Positions 26,979-36,177 of a DNA stretch of 41,908 bases are shown in pieces. Numbering within the stretch: position 1 is the first letter of the stretch; every line of letters starts with the position of its first letter. A program made the translations under genes and the position numbers. The notes below the pieces were generated by a model. It was given only the letters and a program-made list of their open reading frames with translations. It was not told the DNA's origin and ran no database searches. Origin of the DNA: Xenorhabdus anantnagensis (lineage in GTDB: Bacteria > Pseudomonadota > Gammaproteobacteria > Enterobacterales > Enterobacteriaceae); the NCBI RefSeq assembly GCF_028598555.1, contig NZ_JAQRFN010000029.1, forward strand, positions 1 to 41,908, written 5' to 3'.

Positions 26979-29348
26979 TTATTGCTTCTGTGATTTGACT
27001 CTCAACAGCCGAATCGCGTTCGCGGTTACTAACGCAGTGGCTCCTGAATCAGCCAGAACCGCCATCCATAGCCCCGTAATACCCAATAAACTCGTAATAA
27101 GAAATACCGCCTTTAAGCCCAATGCAATAGTGATATTTTGACGGATGTTATAATGGGTTGTTCGAGACAGAGCGATAATTTCAGGTAAACCAGTCAGTCG
27201 GTTATGTGTTAGGGCTGCATCGGCCGTTTCCAATGCAACATCGGTGCCGCTGCCCATGGCAACTCCGATGCTGGCGGCTTTCATAGCTGGAGCATCGTTG
27301 ATGCCATCACCGACCATCATGGTGCGGTGTTTTTTATTCAACTCAGTGACGGCTTTCACTTTATCTTCAGGTAACAATCCGGCGCGATAATCAATGCCTA
27401 GCTGACCAGCAATGGCTGCTGCGGCTCGGGGGTTGTCACCGGTCAGCATCACTGCTTCGACACCTTGTTTTTTCAGGAGACGGATAGCGTCTATGGCATC
27501 CTGACGCAAGGTATCTTGCATTGCTATTAATCCCACAAATTGCTTATCCCGAGTGACTGCAACCGCTGTTTTTCCACCATTCTCCAACTCAGTGACTCTC
27601 TGTTTCCATTGTTCGGACAAGGTATTTTCCGGCAATCTTCCAGGGGCTGCGACGAGAATTTTCTGTCCTGACAATTGCCCTTCAACGCCGATCCCAGCCA
27701 GTGCCTTGCGATGTTCAGCTTCAACAACTGTCACACCTTTGTTTTCTGCCGCATTCAGGATAGCTTTTGCTAATGGGTGATGGGAGCCACTTTCTACAGC
27801 ACCCGCCAGTGCCAGTAAGGTTTCTGCACTGATATTTTCTGCGGGTTCAATTTCAGTAACTTGTGGTTTTCCTTCGGTCAATGTACCGGTTTTATCCAGA
27901 GCAATTGTACTCACGGCACCAAGCTGTTCCAATGCTGCTCCACCTTTGATAAGGGAACCACGACGCGTTGCTGCGGCCAGTGCGGAAGTAATTGCGGCAG
28001 GTGTCGAGATGACCAACGCACACGGACAGCCAATTAAAAGCAGAGTCAGGCCACGGTAGATCCAAGTTTCCCATGAGCCAGCAAAGAACAGTGGTGGGAT
28101 CAAGACTACCAGCGCTGAGAACAAGATAATCAACGGAGTATAGACGCGACTGAATCGGTCGATAAAACGCTCAATGGGTGCACGACGTTCTTCGGCTTCT
28201 TCAATCAGTTGAAGGATGCGATCAATGGCGTTGTGTCCGGGTTCAGAGATTACCTTCATCTGTACAGCACTATCGACAGAAAGACAGCCTGCGGCGACTT
28301 TTTCTCCCTGTTGCCGCTCAATCGGAACAGATTCACCGGTCAGGGCACTTTCATCGAAACTGGCAAATGGGCTAAGCAGTTCAGCATCGGTAGGCAAGCG
28401 GGCACCCGGAGCTATTTCAATGATATCGCCCGGGCGCAGATCAGCCGCTGATATAGTTTTCTTTTTTCCATCCTTAATCAGCAGGGCTTGATCAGGAACC
28501 AATGCCATCAAGGCACTAACGCCACGGCGTGCGCGTCCGGCGGCGTAGGATTCCAGTATTTCCCCCAATTTGAACAGAAGAATAACCATCGCGGCTTCTG
28601 CGGTGGCATCAATAAACAAGGCACCAATAGCGGCAACACTCATCAACGTTTCAATGGCGAAGGGTGTGCCGGAACGAATCAGTTTGATGGCTTTGGTCGC
28701 AACCGGATATAACCCGATTAGCGTAGTAATGATGAAAGCGATCTGCCCTGCGGGAACATTGACCTTTGATATTCCCCAACTGACAAACATCAAAGCAGTC
28801 AGAATAAGAATTGGGGAGAATGTTTTCCAGTGATTGACTGCCGGAGGCAGTTTAGATGTTGAATCCGTCTCTTTGATTTCAAAGCCAGCCTGTTTTACCG
28901 CGTGCTCGACGGAGGCGCGAATATCAATATCAGCGTCAACAACCAGTTTCTCTGTTGTAAATAGAACCTTGACCTGCTTGGCTTCTGGTAGTTTTTTCAC
29001 AGCATTTTCGATCTTTCCTGCACAGCTTGGGCAATCCATGCCTTGGATAATCCAATTAAAACGCTGTCTCGCGGTTAATTCGGGGGGAGTGTTATCCTGT
29101 ACAGTATGTGCATGATCGTGTGAACAGTGTGCGCCGCTATGTTTATGAGAATGTTCATGAGAGCTATTTTCATAAGAATGTTCATGGGAACTATGCGGAT
29201 GGTCGTGATTGTGATCATGACATTGATGTGAATGCTCACTTACATCATTGGCGACATCCTGAAGTTCTTCCTTTTGGGAAGGTAAAGAACGTTGGGAAGA
29301 TGAAGAACTGTGCTGTGATTGCTTATGTTTTTGGGAAGTGGATAACAT
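26979..29348 (-). CDS. zntA: Zn(II)/Cd(II)/Pb(II)-exporting P-type ATPase
   Basis: A 789-residue P1B-type ATPase that expels zinc, cadmium and lead. In order: a His-rich N-terminal tail (about residues 35-85, with many His-Asp, His-Ser and His-Glu pairs), a heavy-metal-associated domain with GMDCPSCAGK, membrane helices, the actuator loop TGESVPIERQ, the transport-site motif CPCALVIS, the phosphorylation site DKTGTLTEGK, and the hinge GDGINDAPAMKAA. E. coli ZntA has 732 residues; most of the extra length is the His-rich tail, which probably buffers or senses metal. Ribosome site AGAGGTC precedes the ATG. Upstream is a MerR/ZntR-type promoter with a 20-base spacer (29392-29423). The neighbours tusA, yhhN and yhhQ are as in E. 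coli; zntR itself is not in the window. Confidence 0.97.
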   Translation of the reverse strand: MLSTSQKHKQSQHSSSSSQRSLPSQKEELQDVANDVSEHSHQCHDHNHDHPHSSHEHSYENSSHEHSHKHSGAHCSHDHAHTVQDNTPPELTARQRFNWIIQGMDCPSCAGKIENAVKKLPEAKQVKVLFTTEKLVVDADIDIRASVEHAVKQAGFEIKETDSTSKLPPAVNHWKTFSPILILTALMFVSWGISKVNVPAGQIAFIITTLIGLYPVATKAIKLIRSGTPFAIETLMSVAAIGALFIDATAEAAMVILLFKLGEILESYAAGRARRGVSALMALVPDQALLIKDGKKKTISAADLRPGDIIEIAPGARLPTDAELLSPFASFDESALTGESVPIERQQGEKVAAGCLSVDSAVQMKVISEPGHNAIDRILQLIEEAEERRAPIERFIDRFSRVYTPLIILFSALVVLIPPLFFAGSWETWIYRGLTLLLIGCPCALVISTPAAITSALAAATRRGSLIKGGAALEQLGAVSTIALDKTGTLTEGKPQVTEIEPAENISAETLLALAGAVESGSHHPLAKAILNAAENKGVTVVEAEHRKALAGIGVEGQLSGQKILVAAPGRLPENTLSEQWKQRVTELENGGKTAVAVTRDKQFVGLIAMQDTLRQDAIDAIRLLKKQGVEAVMLTGDNPRAAAAIAGQLGIDYRAGLLPEDKVKAVTELNKKHRTMMVGDGINDAPAMKAASIGVAMGSGTDVALETADAALTHNRLTGLPEIIALSRTTHYNIRQNITIALGLKAVFLITSLLGITGLWMAVLADSGATALVTANAIRLLRVKSQKQ

Positions 29349-29391
29349 AGGCGACCTCTTAGAGAGAGTGAAGGTAAATTAGTTTAGATTC

Positions 29392-29423
29392 ACTCTACAC
29401 TCTGGAGTGAACTCCAGAGTCAA
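29392..29423 (-). promoter_or_regulatory. ZntR-regulated zntA promoter
   Basis: On the minus strand, -35 TTGACT (29418-29423) and -10 TAGAGT (29392-29397) are 20 bases apart, too far for normal RNA polymerase binding and typical of MerR-family promoters. The spacer holds the dyad ACTCTGGAGT/ACTCCAGAGT (29399-29420), nearly identical to the E. coli ZntR operator. Zinc-loaded ZntR would untwist this DNA to activate zntA. Confidence 0.92.
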
Positions 29424-29540
29424 ATCGAATAAGAGGAATTCTTTTGATAATTTGTGCTATTTAAGGTGGATTCTCATCATCAACTTCCTCCCTCTTTATG
29501 TTATCTGCTTTTTAAGCCTTTGCCCGATAAGAGCGAGCAA

Positions 29541-30167
29541 TCACAGGAACAGTGAACGAATAATTAAAAAATGTCCGATAAAACCACAGGCAGCAACAAT
29601 CGCTTTTGACAGTTTAAAAGGGAAGCGATAATGAGTAATGATATTGATGCTATGTGCAAGGAGTAGCAGGATAGCACCAGCCATAATAGAAAACCGGCTT
29701 GCATTGCTGAATGAAAAATATTGTTCTCCGGCAACCCAAACCATTAGCAGCACCATAACGAAGCTATCTACCACCCGCCAACGCATATGATCCAGACGAG
29801 TCCAGATTGTTAGCATGACCATAATGCCTACGACCAGCAAGATCAAAGGGAGTGGGAAGAAGAAATTGAAGCCCATATGTAAAGCAAAGCTGATGGTATA
29901 TAACAAGTAACTCAGAAATAACGCGATGAATGAGAAGAGTAAATACTTACTGGGGAGCATGCGGAGTGAATCAGAGAGCAATGCAGTAAGAAGGCCAGCA
30001 ATGATGAAGTAACCTGAAACTTCAAGATTGGGTGCCTGCCAGGCCCATAATAACAGGAGCAACATAGTGACAGGGCGGAAAACCCATTGCTGCCAGTTGG
30101 TGCCACGATAGGCGGCATCAATATATAACCATCCAGAGAAAAACACAGCAAGAAACGGCCAACTCAT
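29541..30167 (-). CDS. yhhN: YhhN-family (TMEM86) membrane protein
   Basis: An inner-membrane protein of 208 residues, the same length as E. coli YhhN, with about eight hydrophobic segments. Conserved parts include the start MSWPFLAVFFSGWLYIDAAYRG, WQQWVFRPVTMLLLLLWAWQ and the end GHFLIIRSLFL. The family includes animal TMEM86 lysoplasmalogenases, which split the vinyl-ether bond of lysoplasmalogens, but the bacterial role is unclear. Ribosome site AGGAAAGGAA lies before the ATG. It sits between yhhL and zntA in the E. coli order; the small E. coli gene yhhM is absent. Confidence 0.92.
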   Translation of the reverse strand: MSWPFLAVFFSGWLYIDAAYRGTNWQQWVFRPVTMLLLLLWAWQAPNLEVSGYFIIAGLLTALLSDSLRMLPSKYLLFSFIALFLSYLLYTISFALHMGFNFFFPLPLILLVVGIMVMLTIWTRLDHMRWRVVDSFVMVLLMVWVAGEQYFSFSNASRFSIMAGAILLLLAHSINIITHYRFPFKLSKAIVAACGFIGHFLIIRSLFL

Positions 30168-30296
30168 ATTTTTCCTTTCCTATATGTTTAACGCCCTTTT
30201 TATCAGGCAATTTTATTTTTGATGGGGTTGCTACGGAGAGTATCTTGATTCATCGTTATTAACGAACAAATAATTTTTATTATCAAAAACAAAGAA

Positions 30297-30331
30297 CGTC
30301 AATGAGTAATTAGCATAATTACTCATTGACG
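30297..30331. terminator. perfect 16-bp hairpin between yhhN and yhhL
   Basis: CGTCAATGAGTAATTA and its exact complement surround the loop GCA. It lies downstream of yhhL on the minus strand and upstream of yhhN, so it could end or attenuate the rsmD-yhhL transcript. The stem is AT-rich and no T-run follows directly, so an operator or processing site is an alternative. Confidence 0.55.
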
Positions 30332-30387
30332 ATATTTGGTTTGCCTCCAATAGGAAGAAGACAGAATGGAACATTTGGTAAGGGACG

Positions 30388-30672
30388 TTACTTTTTCTCC
30401 CCTTCTTTCTCTTTGTGTTGTTTTTTCTGCCAAGCCAATAGCTCAAAAACGCCGAAAAAGAAGATCTTGGCTTGGAGAAAAGCAGGCAGTTTTTGATCTT
30501 TAGGCTGGGAGTTTTTCAGCAGAAGCAATTGAAAAGCATGCATGATTATTGTAAAGACCATTGCAATATCCATAAAATATTTCAATGGCTTAGGGAATGG
30601 ATGAAGCAAATTGAAGATCATGATGCCCCAAACCAAGATCATGATTACTCTTCCTAATTGAATAAACATCAT
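30388..30672 (-). CDS. yhhL: DUF1145 family membrane protein YhhL
   Basis: A 94-residue protein with two or three hydrophobic segments, matching the DUF1145/YhhL family (IMILVWGIMIFNLLHPFPKP and AKIFFFGVFELLAWQKKQ). The C-terminal tail is short and strongly basic/acidic (KKQHKEKEGEKK). Function is unknown in any organism. CGGAGTTA precedes the ATG at 30672. It lies 37 bases after rsmD on the same strand, as in E. coli, so the two are probably co-transcribed. Confidence 0.88.
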   Translation of the reverse strand: MMFIQLGRVIMILVWGIMIFNLLHPFPKPLKYFMDIAMVFTIIMHAFQLLLLKNSQPKDQKLPAFLQAKIFFFGVFELLAWQKKQHKEKEGEKK

Positions 30673-30709
30673 TAACTCCGAAATTATGTTTACTGTTCAG
30701 ACGTCATAT

Positions 30710-31300
30710 TTACCGCTGGCGAATATATAACCGATAAGCAACTTGTCCAGCGATTTTTTCCCGATGCAGTTTCCAGTTTGGAGGAACTTCTGTTGCCGCA
30801 GATTCTGCTTCTGCTTCAACATAAATCCAGCTTTCTTCTGCTAGCCAGCCATTGACTTCCAATAAATTGATTGTTTCAGCCAGCATTCCTTTACGGAATG
30901 GGGGATCGAGGAAAACCACATCATAGGGTGTTTCTGCGCCGTTAAGGGATTTGTTGAGGTATTGTAGTGCACTACCTTGTACCACATCGGCATTTTCAGC
31001 TTTCAATGAGGCTAGGTTAACCGATAGTTGTTTCGCCACATTGCGATCATATTCAATTAAGGTAGCGTGACTTGCATAACGTGACAAAGCCTCAAACCCA
31101 AGAGCACCGCTGCCGGAAAAACAATCCAGGCAACGAGCTTCTTGAATTATCGGCATCAGCCAGTTAAACAGAGTCTCGCGGACGCGATCTGTTGTTGGAC
31201 GCAGGCCGTCACTATCAGGAACCGGCAATTTTCTCCCACGCCATTTTCCGCCAATAATACGAATTTGCCCCAAAGACGCGCGTTGTGGTTTTTTGATCAT
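30710..31300 (-). CDS. rsmD: 16S rRNA (guanine966-N2)-methyltransferase
   Basis: RsmD methylates G966 of 16S rRNA using S-adenosylmethionine. The 196 residues show the family N-terminus IRIIGGKWRGRKLPVPDSDGLRPT, the SAM site CLDCFSGSGALGFEALSR and the catalytic motif DVVFLDPPF. It is divergent from ftsY, exactly as in E. coli. No strong ribosome site precedes the ATG. The assignment is secure from motifs and position. Confidence 0.96.
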   Translation of the reverse strand: MIKKPQRASLGQIRIIGGKWRGRKLPVPDSDGLRPTTDRVRETLFNWLMPIIQEARCLDCFSGSGALGFEALSRYASHATLIEYDRNVAKQLSVNLASLKAENADVVQGSALQYLNKSLNGAETPYDVVFLDPPFRKGMLAETINLLEVNGWLAEESWIYVEAEAESAATEVPPNWKLHREKIAGQVAYRLYIRQR

Positions 31301-31610
31301 AATTTACATAACTTAATCATTTGTCATCCGATGCTATTAAATAATATCTGGCGGAGACAAAAAGTGAGTGAAAATGAAGAAATCCATTGATTAATTTACC
31401 ATGAAATCCGCTATAGATATGTGTTGTGGTGTGATGAAAATGTTAGACTGGATTTTATCACCGTTAGAACCTGTCCCAGTAGATAAAACAGCATATATCT
31501 AATAGATTTCTGGTTGTCATGAAGCCAACAGCGCTGTGGTTTGAAAGATGAAAATATCATGGGATAGGCTGTTATAACGCCATAATTAACCGCGAGGAGT
31601 GTAGTGGCCG
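31301..31610. other. intergenic region between rsmD and ftsY
   Basis: A 310-base AT-rich spacer holding the divergent promoters of rsmD and ftsY. No clear operator, hairpin or small gene was found. The ftsY ribosome site GAGGAG lies at its right end. Confidence 0.5.
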
Positions 31611-33155
31611 ATGGCAAAAGAGAAAAAAAAAGGTTTCTTCTCTTGGTTCGGACTTGGTCGTCAAGATAAGAAGCAGCAAGAAGAACAAGCTGAACAAGAA
31701 AGAATAGCTACGGAAGAAGCAGTCCGCCGTGCTGCCGAAGAAGCCGAACAGCAGCGTCTGGCGGAAGAAGTGGCTCGCCGTGCTGCGGAAGAAGCTGAAC
31801 AGCAACGTTTGGCGGAAGAAGTGGCTCGCCGTGCTGCGGAAGAAGCCGAGCAGCAACGTCTGGCGGAAGAAGTGGCTCGCCGTGCTGCGGAAGAAGCTGA
31901 ACAGCAACGTCTGGCGGAAGAAGCAGCCCGCCGTGCTGCCGAAGAAGCCGAACAGCAGCGTCTGGCGGAAGAAGTGGTTCGCCGTGCTGCGGAAGAAGCT
32001 GAACAGCAACGTTTGGCGGAAGAAGTGGCTCGCCGTGCTGCGGAAGAAGCCGAACAGCAACGTCTGGCGGAAGAAGCAGCCCATCGTGCTGCGGAAGAAG
32101 CTGAACAGCAGCGTTTAGCGGAAGAAGCAGCCCATCGTGCCGCTGAAGAAGCTGAGCAGCAACGTTTGGCGGAAGAAGCAACCCGTCAGGCAGAAGAACA
32201 AGCAGCATTACCGAAGGAACAAGAACGGCCAACCAAAGAAGGTTTTTTTGCTCGTCTGAAACGTAGCTTAGTTAAAACCCGTCAAAATCTTGGCTCTGGT
32301 TTCTTAGGGCTATTCCGTGGTAAGAAAATTGATGATGATCTGTTTGACGAACTGGAAGAGCAGTTACTGATTGCGGATGTGGGGGTCGAAACTACCCGTA
32401 AGATCATTACTAACCTGACAGCTCACGCCAGCCGCAAGGAGCTGAAAGATGCAGAAGCGCTTTACTCTAAACTGAAAGAAGAGATGTCAGACATTTTGGC
32501 GAAAGTTGATAAGCCGCTGGAAATTGAAGGTAAATCGCCTTATGTCATTTTGATGGTGGGAGTGAATGGTGTTGGCAAAACGACCACTATTGGTAAATTG
32601 GCGCGTCAATATCAGTCTCAGGGCAAATCAGTCATGCTGGCGGCCGGGGATACCTTCCGTGCGGCAGCAGTAGAGCAGTTACAGGTTTGGGGTGATCGCA
32701 ACAAAATTCCTGTGGTTGCCCAACATACGGGCGCAGATCCGGCCTCAGTGATTTTTGATGCTATTCAATCAGCCAAGGCTAAAGGCGTTGATATCCTGAT
32801 TGCGGATACCGCAGGGCGCTTGCAGAACAAATCCCATCTGATGGAAGAACTGAAAAAAATCGTTCGGGTGATGAAAAAACTGGACGAAGAAGCACCTCAT
32901 GAAATTATGCTGACTCTGGATGCAAGTACAGGTCAGAATGCAGTAAGTCAGGCTAAACTATTCCATGAAGCTGTGGGATTGACGGGTATTTCACTGACAA
33001 AACTGGATGGTACTGCGAAAGGGGGGGTTATCTTCGCTATTGCCGATCAATTTGAGATCCCAATCCGCTACATTGGCGTGGGTGAAGGAATTGAAGATCT
33101 CCGTCCATTTAAGGCAGACGACTTTATTGAGGCTCTTTTTGCCCGAGAGGATTAA
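31611..33155 (+). CDS. ftsY: signal recognition particle receptor FtsY
   Basis: FtsY receives ribosome-SRP complexes at the cytoplasmic membrane and, with Ffh, hydrolyses GTP to pass nascent membrane proteins to SecYEG. The 514 residues divide into a basic start [16 protein letters not shown], an acidic A-domain of nine 17-residue repeats (about 39-191), a second amphipathic segment [19 protein letters not shown], and the NG GTPase domain (about 205-514) with [36 protein letters not shown] and [10 protein letters not shown]. The start is ATG 31611, with GAGGAG 11 bases upstream. It heads the conserved ftsY-ftsE-ftsX operon, 6 bases before ftsE. The repetitive A-domain is the unusual part; in E. 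coli this domain is acidic but not so regular. Confidence 0.98.
   Translation: MAKEKKKGFFSWFGLGRQDKKQQEEQAEQERIATEEAVRRAAEEAEQQRLAEEVARRAAEEAEQQRLAEEVARRAAEEAEQQRLAEEVARRAAEEAEQQRLAEEAARRAAEEAEQQRLAEEVVRRAAEEAEQQRLAEEVARRAAEEAEQQRLAEEAAHRAAEEAEQQRLAEEAAHRAAEEAEQQRLAEEATRQAEEQAALPKEQERPTKEGFFARLKRSLVKTRQNLGSGFLGLFRGKKIDDDLFDELEEQLLIADVGVETTRKIITNLTAHASRKELKDAEALYSKLKEEMSDILAKVDKPLEIEGKSPYVILMVGVNGVGKTTTIGKLARQYQSQGKSVMLAAGDTFRAAAVEQLQVWGDRNKIPVVAQHTGADPASVIFDAIQSAKAKGVDILIADTAGRLQNKSHLMEELKKIVRVMKKLDEEAPHEIMLTLDASTGQNAVSQAKLFHEAVGLTGISLTKLDGTAKGGVIFAIADQFEIPIRYIGVGEGIEDLRPFKADDFIEALFARED
31725..32183 (+). repeat. 51-bp in-frame tandem repeat, nine copies, in ftsY
   Basis: Nine units of 17 codons encode [17 protein letters not shown] or close variants (last residues VA, AA, VV or AT; the last two units begin HR). 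Most differences between units are synonymous. The peptide is a charged helix, probably a long coiled-coil-like stalk. The array also keeps other frames open on both strands, which are not genes. Confidence 0.97.
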
Positions 33156-33161
33156 CTATTA

Positions 33162-33842
33162 ATGATTCGCTTTGAACAGGTCAGTAAAGCCTACCTTGGA
33201 GGTCGGCAGGCGCTGCAAGGGGTGGATTTTCATCTGCTTCCAGGAGAAATGGCATTTTTAACCGGTCACTCAGGGGCTGGTAAAAGTACACTTTTGAAAC
33301 TTATCTGTGGTATCGAACGCCCTAGCGCAGGCCATATTTGGTTTTCTGGTCATGACATCAGCCGACTAAAATCCCGGGAGATCCCTTTTCTGCGTCGTCA
33401 GATCGGCATGATTTTTCAGGATCATCACCTGCTTTTGGATCGCACGGTATACGAAAACGTTGCTATGCCACTGATTATCTCAGGGGCAAGCGCTGAAGAC
33501 ATTCGTCGACGAGTCTCTGCGGCGTTGGATAAGGTCGGCTTGCTGGACAAAGCGAAAAATTTCCCCATTCAGCTTTCTGGAGGAGAACAACAGCGTGTTG
33601 GGATCGCCCGCGCAGTGGTGAACAAGCCAACCGTACTGTTGGCGGATGAACCGACGGGAAATTTGGATGGGGAATTATCAGAGGGGATCATGCGTCTGTT
33701 TGAAGAATTTAACCGAGTTGGTGTAACGGTTCTGATGGCTACCCATGATATCGCTCTTATTGAACGAAGAAATATTGAACGAAGAAATTACCGTACCTTG
33801 ATCCTGAATCAGGGACGTATGCAAGGAAGACAGCATGGCTAA
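33162..33842 (+). CDS. ftsE: cell-division ABC transporter ATPase FtsE
   Basis: FtsE is the ATPase of the FtsEX complex, which controls septal murein hydrolases through EnvC and links to FtsZ and FtsA. Walker [10 protein letters not shown] (about residues 39-47), signature [14 protein letters not shown], Walker B VLLADEP and the switch His in MATHDIA are all present. The 226 residues exceed E. coli FtsE (222) because of an exact 15-base tandem duplication near the C-terminus (IERRN repeated). It starts 6 bases after ftsY and overlaps ftsX by eight bases. Confidence 0.97.
   Translation: MIRFEQVSKAYLGGRQALQGVDFHLLPGEMAFLTGHSGAGKSTLLKLICGIERPSAGHIWFSGHDISRLKSREIPFLRRQIGMIFQDHHLLLDRTVYENVAMPLIISGASAEDIRRRVSAALDKVGLLDKAKNFPIQLSGGEQQRVGIARAVVNKPTVLLADEPTGNLDGELSEGIMRLFEEFNRVGVTVLMATHDIALIERRNIERRNYRTLILNQGRMQGRQHG
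33759..33788 (+). repeat. 15-bp exact tandem duplication inside ftsE
   Basis: ATTGAACGAAGAAAT occurs twice in direct succession, adding five residues (IERRN) right after the switch His region relative to E. coli FtsE, in frame. Confidence 0.95.
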
Positions 33843-34815
33843 GCATGTCCGTCATTCAGCGAAAAAAACACAGTCCCAAACAGCCAAGTCCAAATCATTG
33901 AAAGGAGGGTGGCGTGTACAGTGGCGTTATGCATGGAAAAGCACTCTGTCTGATATGTTTGGCCAACCGCTGGCAACATTGCTGACCATTATGGTGATAG
34001 CCATTTCCCTGACCTTGCCGAGTGTGTTTTATATTGTTTGGAAAAACGTCAACCAAGCAGTGATACAGTGGTATCCCGTTCCACAACTCACAGTCTATTT
34101 GGATAAATCACTGAATGACAATAGCGCCAAACAGGTGATTGATCAGTTGAAAGGCATGGATGGCGTGAAATCGGTGAATTATCTTTCCCGCGAAGAAGCT
34201 GTAAACGAATTCCGTGCATGGTCGGGGTTTGCCAGCGCACTGGAACTGCTGGAGGAAAATCCTCTTCCGGCGGTCGCCATCGTTTCTCCCAAATTGAATT
34301 TCCAAAATACTCAGACACTAACGACATTACGAGATCAGGTTGCGCAGATTAAAGGTATTGAAGAAGTCAGGATGGATGATAGTTGGTTTTCCCGCTTGAC
34401 TGTCTTGACCGCCCTTGTTGGCAGAATTGCCGCTGTGATAAGTATTTTAATGGTGGTTGCATTGCTCTTGGTCATTGGTAACAGTGTCCGGCTGAGCATC
34501 TTTAGCCGGCGTGAGACGATTAACGTCATGAAGCTGATTGGGGCAACTGATGGTTTTATTCTGCGTCCTTTCCTTAATGGTGGAGCCTTATTGGGGATTT
34601 TGGGGGCAATATTCTCGCTGATCCTTTCCTCTCTGTTGGTGTGGAAACTTTCTGATGTGGTTACGGAAGTCGCGAGTGTCTTTGGAACAAGCTTTAGGCT
34701 GTATGGTTTGGGGTGGGATGAAGCACTCTTATTAGTGCTTATTTCGGGTATGATTGGTTGGACTGCGGCATGGTTTGCGACAATTCAGCATTTGCGTCGT
34801 TTTAGGCCGGAATAA
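33835..34815 (+). CDS. ftsX: cell-division ABC transporter permease FtsX
   Basis: Membrane partner of FtsE, 326 residues. A basic cytoplasmic N-terminus with [26 protein letters not shown] is followed by the first helix, then a periplasmic domain (about residues 75-190) that in E. coli binds EnvC, and three further helices near the end ([40 protein letters not shown] region). This four-helix plan is the FtsX family standard. The start overlaps ftsE by eight bases, so translation is coupled. rpoH follows after 212 bases, as in E. coli. Confidence 0.96.
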   Translation: MAKHVRHSAKKTQSQTAKSKSLKGGWRVQWRYAWKSTLSDMFGQPLATLLTIMVIAISLTLPSVFYIVWKNVNQAVIQWYPVPQLTVYLDKSLNDNSAKQVIDQLKGMDGVKSVNYLSREEAVNEFRAWSGFASALELLEENPLPAVAIVSPKLNFQNTQTLTTLRDQVAQIKGIEEVRMDDSWFSRLTVLTALVGRIAAVISILMVVALLLVIGNSVRLSIFSRRETINVMKLIGATDGFILRPFLNGGALLGILGAIFSLILSSLLVWKLSDVVTEVASVFGTSFRLYGLGWDEALLLVLISGMIGWTAAWFATIQHLRRFRPE

Positions 34816-35027
34816 AGGCGTTTGCAAGGCCTGATAGTGAACTTTTAGGCTTAATCGTTGCCTAACTCACAGTTATGGCTTTGTACTGATATTCACACAA
34901 TTGAGACGATTTGAATATGATCTTTACGGTGGTAAAATAGACGTATCTTTGACTTAAATAAATCTCATTGGTTAATTCAGGCAAATCTGAAAGCCATCAA
35001 TTTGGATCTAATTTTGAGAGAATTTGA

Positions 35028-35885
35028 ATGACAAAAGAAATGCAAACTTTGGCATTAGTTCCACAAGGTAGTTTGGAAGGGTACATCCGTGCCTCCAATG
35101 CTTATCCTATGCTTTCCGCAGAGGAAGAGAGGGAACTGGCAGAAAGGCTGCATTACCAGGGAGATCTGGATGCAGCGAAAAAGCTGATTCTTTCTCACCT
35201 GCGCTTCGTTGTTCATGTTGCCCGCAGTTATGCCGGTTATGGTCTGCCGCAAGCGGATTTAATTCAGGAAGGCAATATTGGCCTGATGAAAGCGGTTCGT
35301 CGATTTAATCCAGAAGTAGGCGTGCGTCTGGTTTCTTTTGCGGTTCACTGGATTAAGGCAGAAATCCATGAATATGTATTGCGTAATTGGCGTATTGTGA
35401 AAGTTGCAACAACAAAAGCTCAGCGCAAGCTGTTCTTTAACTTGCGCAAGGCTAAACAACGTCTGGGATGGTTCAATCAGGATGAAGTTGATCTGGTCGC
35501 CAAAGAATTAGGTGTGACCAGCAAAGATGTCCGAGAAATGGAATCTCGCATGTCAGCGCAGGATATGGCATTTGATATGTCCTCTGATGATGACAATCAC
35601 GATAGCCATCCGGTGGCGCCGGTGCTGTATTTGCAAGACAAAGCTTCTGACTTTGCCGATGGCATTGAAGAAGATAACTGGGAAAGTCACGCTGCGGATA
35701 AACTTTCTGTGGCGATGGAAGGACTGGATGAGCGTAGCCAAGACATCATTCGCTCCCGTTGGTTGGATGATGACAGCAAAACCACTTTGCAGGAATTGGC
35801 AGATAAATATGGTGTATCTGCCGAGCGTGTTCGACAGCTAGAAAAAAATGCAATGAAGAAGTTGCGACTGGCTATTGAGGCGTAA
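35028..35885 (+). CDS. rpoH: heat-shock sigma factor sigma-32
   Basis: RpoH directs RNA polymerase to heat-shock promoters. The 285 residues match E. coli sigma-32 (284): region 2 with [37 protein letters not shown], the RpoH box [15 protein letters not shown] used for FtsH/DnaK-dependent control, and region 4 with [32 protein letters not shown] precedes the ATG. In E. coli the mRNA start region folds as a thermosensor; I could not verify this structure by eye here. It follows ftsYEX but has its own 212-base upstream region. A terminator follows. Confidence 0.98.
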   Translation: MTKEMQTLALVPQGSLEGYIRASNAYPMLSAEEERELAERLHYQGDLDAAKKLILSHLRFVVHVARSYAGYGLPQADLIQEGNIGLMKAVRRFNPEVGVRLVSFAVHWIKAEIHEYVLRNWRIVKVATTKAQRKLFFNLRKAKQRLGWFNQDEVDLVAKELGVTSKDVREMESRMSAQDMAFDMSSDDDNHDSHPVAPVLYLQDKASDFADGIEEDNWESHAADKLSVAMEGLDERSQDIIRSRWLDDDSKTTLQELADKYGVSAERVRQLEKNAMKKLRLAIEA

Positions 35886-35952
35886 ACGCTTAGACTTATT
35901 AATGGCATGCCATTTAGTTGCATATAATGAGTTGAGTAAAACTTGCTAGATT

Positions 35953-35985
35953 AAAAAGCGATAATTTGTTTTATCGCTTTTTATT
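35953..35985 (+). terminator. terminator of rpoH
   Basis: AAAAAGCGATAA and its perfect complement TTATCGCTTTTT enclose the loop TTTGTT; the 3' arm ends in a T-rich tail. It lies 67 bases after the rpoH stop. Confidence 0.88.
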
Positions 35986-36051
35986 AGGTTCTTCGCATCT
36001 TAGTGTGAAGGTTGTTACGATATGGATTCATTCATGAGAGACCCCCCGCAT

Positions 36052-36081
36052 ATGAGTACCACCGAGAAAGCAATTAAATAA
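36052..36081 (+). CDS. CmlA-type attenuating leader peptide (9 aa)
   Basis: ATG 36052 opens the nine-codon peptide MSTTEKAIK followed by TAA, preceded by GAGAG. The mobile chloramphenicol exporter gene cmlA has a nine-codon leader, MSTSKNADK as I recall it, of the same length with shared MST and Lys positions. There, chloramphenicol-stalled ribosomes on the leader open the mRNA for cmlA translation. The position here, 96 bases before the exporter start and directly before a strong hairpin, is the same arrangement. Confidence 0.72.
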   Translation: MSTTEKAIK

Positions 36082-36168
36082 GCCGCAGCAACCATAGTTT
36101 TTCGGTTGTTGCGGCGTTCTCAGGAACCACATAGCTACGAGATCGCCGCCAAATCCTTAACTTGAGGA
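36082..36168 (+). promoter_or_regulatory. translational attenuator of the cmlA-like gene
   Basis: GCCGCAGCAACC (36082-36093), starting at the base after the leader stop codon, pairs with GGTTGTTGCGGC (36104-36115) in a 12-bp stem with one G-U pair. TTCTCA (36117-36122) can then pair with TGAGGA (36163-36168), covering the exporter ribosome site. If a stalled ribosome blocks the first arm, GCGGCG (36111-36116) can instead pair with CGCCGC (36144-36149), which traps TTCTCA in a loop and should free the site. Pairings are seen by eye; the switching is inferred. Confidence 0.6.
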
Positions 36169-36177
36169 GATGGACTC

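Noticed and set aside
31572-32232. Long open frames antisense and in alternative frames of the ftsY repeat region
   Set aside because: They exist because a 51-base unit without stops in those frames is repeated nine times; their products are simple repeats with no start signals and no homology.
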